Below are positions 58,240 to 64,000 of a stretch of 64,000 nt of DNA, piece after piece (the first letter of the stretch is position 1; every line of letters starts with the position of its first letter). The translations under genes and the position numbers were made by a program. Where the stretch lies: positions 67,158,508 to 67,222,507 of the forward strand of contig RSEF01000002.1 of NCBI GenBank assembly GCA_003993805.1, in the 5' to 3' direction. The notes beneath the pieces were generated by a model. The model was not told the origin of the DNA, made no database searches, and saw only the letters and a list, made by a program, of their open reading frames with translations. Origin of the DNA: Himantopus leucocephalus (lineage: Eukaryota; Chordata; Aves; Charadriiformes; Recurvirostridae).

Positions 58240-60913
58240 TTTATTAACTGAAAACATTTTTCCATCACAGTTTTAATATCCAGAAATTGCTGAACTATCA
58301 CAAATGTAATCAGCGTAACTGAGGTGTGAGAAGTCAAGTTTACCTTTTGTTGAAGAATCACAGCTTTTGCTATGAAGACAACTTTAAGAATATTCTGTGC
58401 TTAACTGATGTAGACCTTACTGACACAAGGATGCTATGCTGGAATCCAACCACAATCCAATCTAGACAGAGGTATTTTTAAAGTTTATTACGTACCTCAT
58501 CTTTAATTATGGTTTGTGCTTGTTATCAGGCATAGTAGAAGGTATTATTTGTTAGAAAAAAGTAAGCATTTAGTCATTAATTTTAACAGTGCTATTCCTC
58601 AGAAAAGACATCAAGATTTTAAGTGCACCAATGCATCAGGATCAATAACTTTGCAATTAATAGAGCAGAGGGTTAAAGAATTTATCCTCCAACTGCACTG
58701 TCCCAAGAAGTACACCCACATTTCAAGACTGCACTGTCATACAGAAGTAGATGAGAAAACTTTAATTTTGACCTTATACTGCAGTTCACAGGCAGGCATA
58801 TTTTAAGTCTGGGCAATTTCAGTGCCAGATATTCTACCTGTGTACAATACCTGTAAGTGTGCCTGCATCACTGTATTGTGGTACCCTGGCACCAAGTTAT
58901 GACCTTCTTCTACCTAGTTACTCCTTCCAGTAAGAAATAAACACGTATTGGCAGCCAAGGCCGGTAAAGAGCTTCCTCTTCCACAACACGGTATTCCCCA
59001 AATTCAGGCACCCTGTGCATTCAATAATGTAAGCTTAGAAGTTGCCTATAAGAAAGTTTCTTGCAACTGGTATAGAAATAGGCTATCCTTTTTTTGTTCT
59101 TGACAACAAGCGTGTATGTTGCAAATGATACCTGTATTATACAAGTCCTCATTATCTTATATATGCATTTTTATTGCATTGGAAATTACTGGAAGGGCCG
59201 TAAGCATCCTTTAACCGCCCTTTGGTTGGCATGATGCACACACACTCTACTGACAGATAATGAGACCCACATGGTCTCAAGTGTTACACAAATGTAACCA
59301 TAAAAAATATTGAGAAATAATAAGTAGCAGTCAATGCTACCTTATGTGCGCTTTAAAAAAATCCCGCAAAACTCAGTTTCGGCTTGCTGCCTTTTTCCCC
59401 GCCCCCCTTCCTCCCCCGAAGTCTTGTGTTACCTGGTACCTCTTTGCCTGATTGGATAAAATATCTTAAAATATCCCATTTCACAGGGTACATTCATTAG
59501 TGGATAGGACGAAGAGCTCTGTTGCCTCCTTTTATTTATTTTTAATAATTAACAGGTAAAGCCCCACCAAATACAGTTAAACATCACAGGAAACAAAATT
59601 TATTCCCCTTAGCCTCTGCAGTGCTGATTTTATTTGCCAAATTAACATTGCATATTTTTTAAAGTGCTTCTTTTGACTGCCATTAAAATAATGTTTAAAC
59701 AGCATTGCTTATGTTGTATTAAGGAAGCTTTACATCATCTTTTGAAGATGACAGAATAGTGACGTGATGTGTAGAAGTCTCACCTCTAATCACTTCTATT
59801 TAAATGTTTATTAGGTCACAAGTTCGCCAAGTTCAAAGGTTTTTAATAAAAACTTCCTCCCTAACAGACATTCACCTGTGTAACCACAAATCCAATTCAA
59901 GGCACAAAGCCCATAGGAACAGAACCATGTATCTGCTCATATTCTTTGGAGGTGGTGAGTAATGTTCCTTTAGACATTGAGCAACATTTACATCAGTGAC
60001 TGTACTTCTACCGAAGGACAGTCACATTCTTTCCATGGAAGGGAGTTTATGTATATCATCATGTCACCACTTGTGCTTCCTCACACAGCCCTTACAATTC
60101 TGCAAGTTACTGCTACAAGTAAGCATCCCATCTTCCTCCTGCTACTCAGTAAGCCAGCAGCTCCTTGTCCTGGGATGTCCTGTTCCCAGGGCTGCTGGGG
60201 CTCACAAACATCAAAGGAGGGCCGTAGTTGATCCCAGGTGTGCAAGCTGTTGGGCACAAATTACAGCTCTTTGCTCAGAAGCCCAATGCTGAACAGGTGG
60301 CAGCTCTGCAACCAGCATTAATGTGCACTGACAAAGCTGTCCGTTTGCCTGCATGGATGCCTAGCTGTAGCTAAAAGCAATTCCTCACCTTTCCTAAGCA
60401 TCGGATTCTCCCACGCTTAAAAAAAACCCATGCCTGCTTCTAAAAGAAGGTCACATAACCACATTAGACAATGTGAGTACACAAAATTCTAAAGGGAGAC
60501 TGCCATCCCCAAAGCCTCACACAGCCACACTGAACCATCAGAGGCAGTAGAAAATGGTGGTCTAGTTTCCCCTTGCCATTGGTTATGATTTATTTTCATT
60601 ATGCACAAGTCTCCAAGCCCTCCCAGTTGCACAGGAGTAAGCTAAGAATAACAAGTGTGCATTCTTCCCTACTCCTTACTAAAAATGACGGGACACTATG
60701 ATCACATTGCTGAAAAAACTGAATGTATAAATAAAGAACGTGTAAAAACATATGGCAGCACAGAACACTGTAAATATCTCTACACATACAGAACAGGGTT
60801 GCTTAATTGTAAAGAAGGTAGAAGTTGCATTCATACGTATTTCTGGGTCAAGAAGCTTATTAAAACTACAGCACTCTTTTCCAAGCTGTTGGGATTGTGC
60901 TTTTTGAAGATTT
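58240..60913 (-). other. ALDH5A1: Probable ALDH5A1 3' UTR (extent inferred)
   Basis: No further exon follows the ALDH5A1 stop on the - strand. AATAAA words on that strand lie at 60,589-60,594, 59,639-59,644, 59,599-59,604 and 58,240-58,245, among others. Human ALDH5A1 has a 3' UTR of about 3 kb, so one of the farther sites may be the main end. Open frames in this stretch have no recognisable family. Confidence 0.4.
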
Positions 60914-63738
<2,825 letters not shown>

Positions 63739-64000
63739 CTGAAAACAAAGATGAAAAAGGAAAACCAGTAGTTTATATTGTCTTGAATCTATCCATGAAT
63801 TCATTCTGGCCTTCATGCTACAGTGTCAGGTTACTACAGTGATCTGCCCTCTGCCTCTTCTCCATCATCCTAAGCTGTTACCTAGCTTTGCCATTTCTTT
63901 CATCACCCCTCTCACTTTAGAAATACAACTTCAACAAGCTGTCAGTATGTGTGTGAAATATGCCACACTGCTGAATTTAAGTCACTTATGCTGGGAAAAG
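63739..64000 (-). other. ALDH5A1: ALDH5A1 intron, cut by the window edge
   Basis: Ends on the - strand in a good polypyrimidine tract and CAG. The upstream exon, which should end with the residues before TCVC (GQ in human), is not reached. Confidence 0.85.

Overview
This is bird nuclear DNA. Four copies of the CR1 LINE end in the bird-typical ATTCTATG-type 3' terminus. Two LTR-like blocks are present, and all recognisable coding sequence is broken into short GT-AG exons. Two genes can be named. KIAA0319 lies on the + strand (17 coding exons, 29,199-50,914, ending at its true stop codon). The last four coding exons of ALDH5A1 (mitochondrial succinate semialdehyde dehydrogenase) lie on the - strand (60,914-63,738). 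They converge tail to tail, as in the human 6p22 neighbourhood, so the local synteny is old. The species cannot be told from the sequence.

Layout. 1-28.7 kb: AT-rich DNA with no recognisable gene. It holds a G30 run beside an unassigned ~112-codon open frame (7.0-7.3 kb), an LTR-like block with degenerate internal direct repeats (about 19.1-20.4 kb), a CR1 fragment, a solo-LTR-like element with TATA and poly(A) signals on the - strand (about 24.85-25.61 kb), an AGAGG microsatellite and a second CR1 cut by a 100-N gap. 29.2-50.9 kb: KIAA0319 from the first PKD domain through five PKD repeats, a six-cysteine segment, one transmembrane helix and the cytoplasmic tail. The exons add up to 743 residues, which fits the C-terminal 743 of the 1072-residue human protein. 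The signal peptide, MANSC domain and Thr/Ser-rich region are not in the window. 50.9-60.9 kb: 3' UTRs and intergenic DNA, with candidate poly(A) signals for both genes. 60.9-64.0 kb: the ALDH5A1 3' exons, starting exactly at the catalytic-cysteine exon. The 197 residues put the two active-site cysteines at human positions 340 and 342 with no net indel.

The clearest anomaly concerns assembly. Four of the six single-N positions are flanked by near-identical direct copies (26-110 bp). Three of these pairs differ by substitutions or a small indel, as two alleles of one locus would. One pair duplicates the end of a KIAA0319 exon and its splice donor in frame, so a gene predictor could add a false 20-residue insert. 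I found no new multigene system. The items worth checking are the unassigned open frame, the missing KIAA0319 5' exons next to the gap, a 12-bp perfect hairpin in a KIAA0319 intron, two NAGNAG acceptors, and the exon-phase pattern of the PKD repeats.
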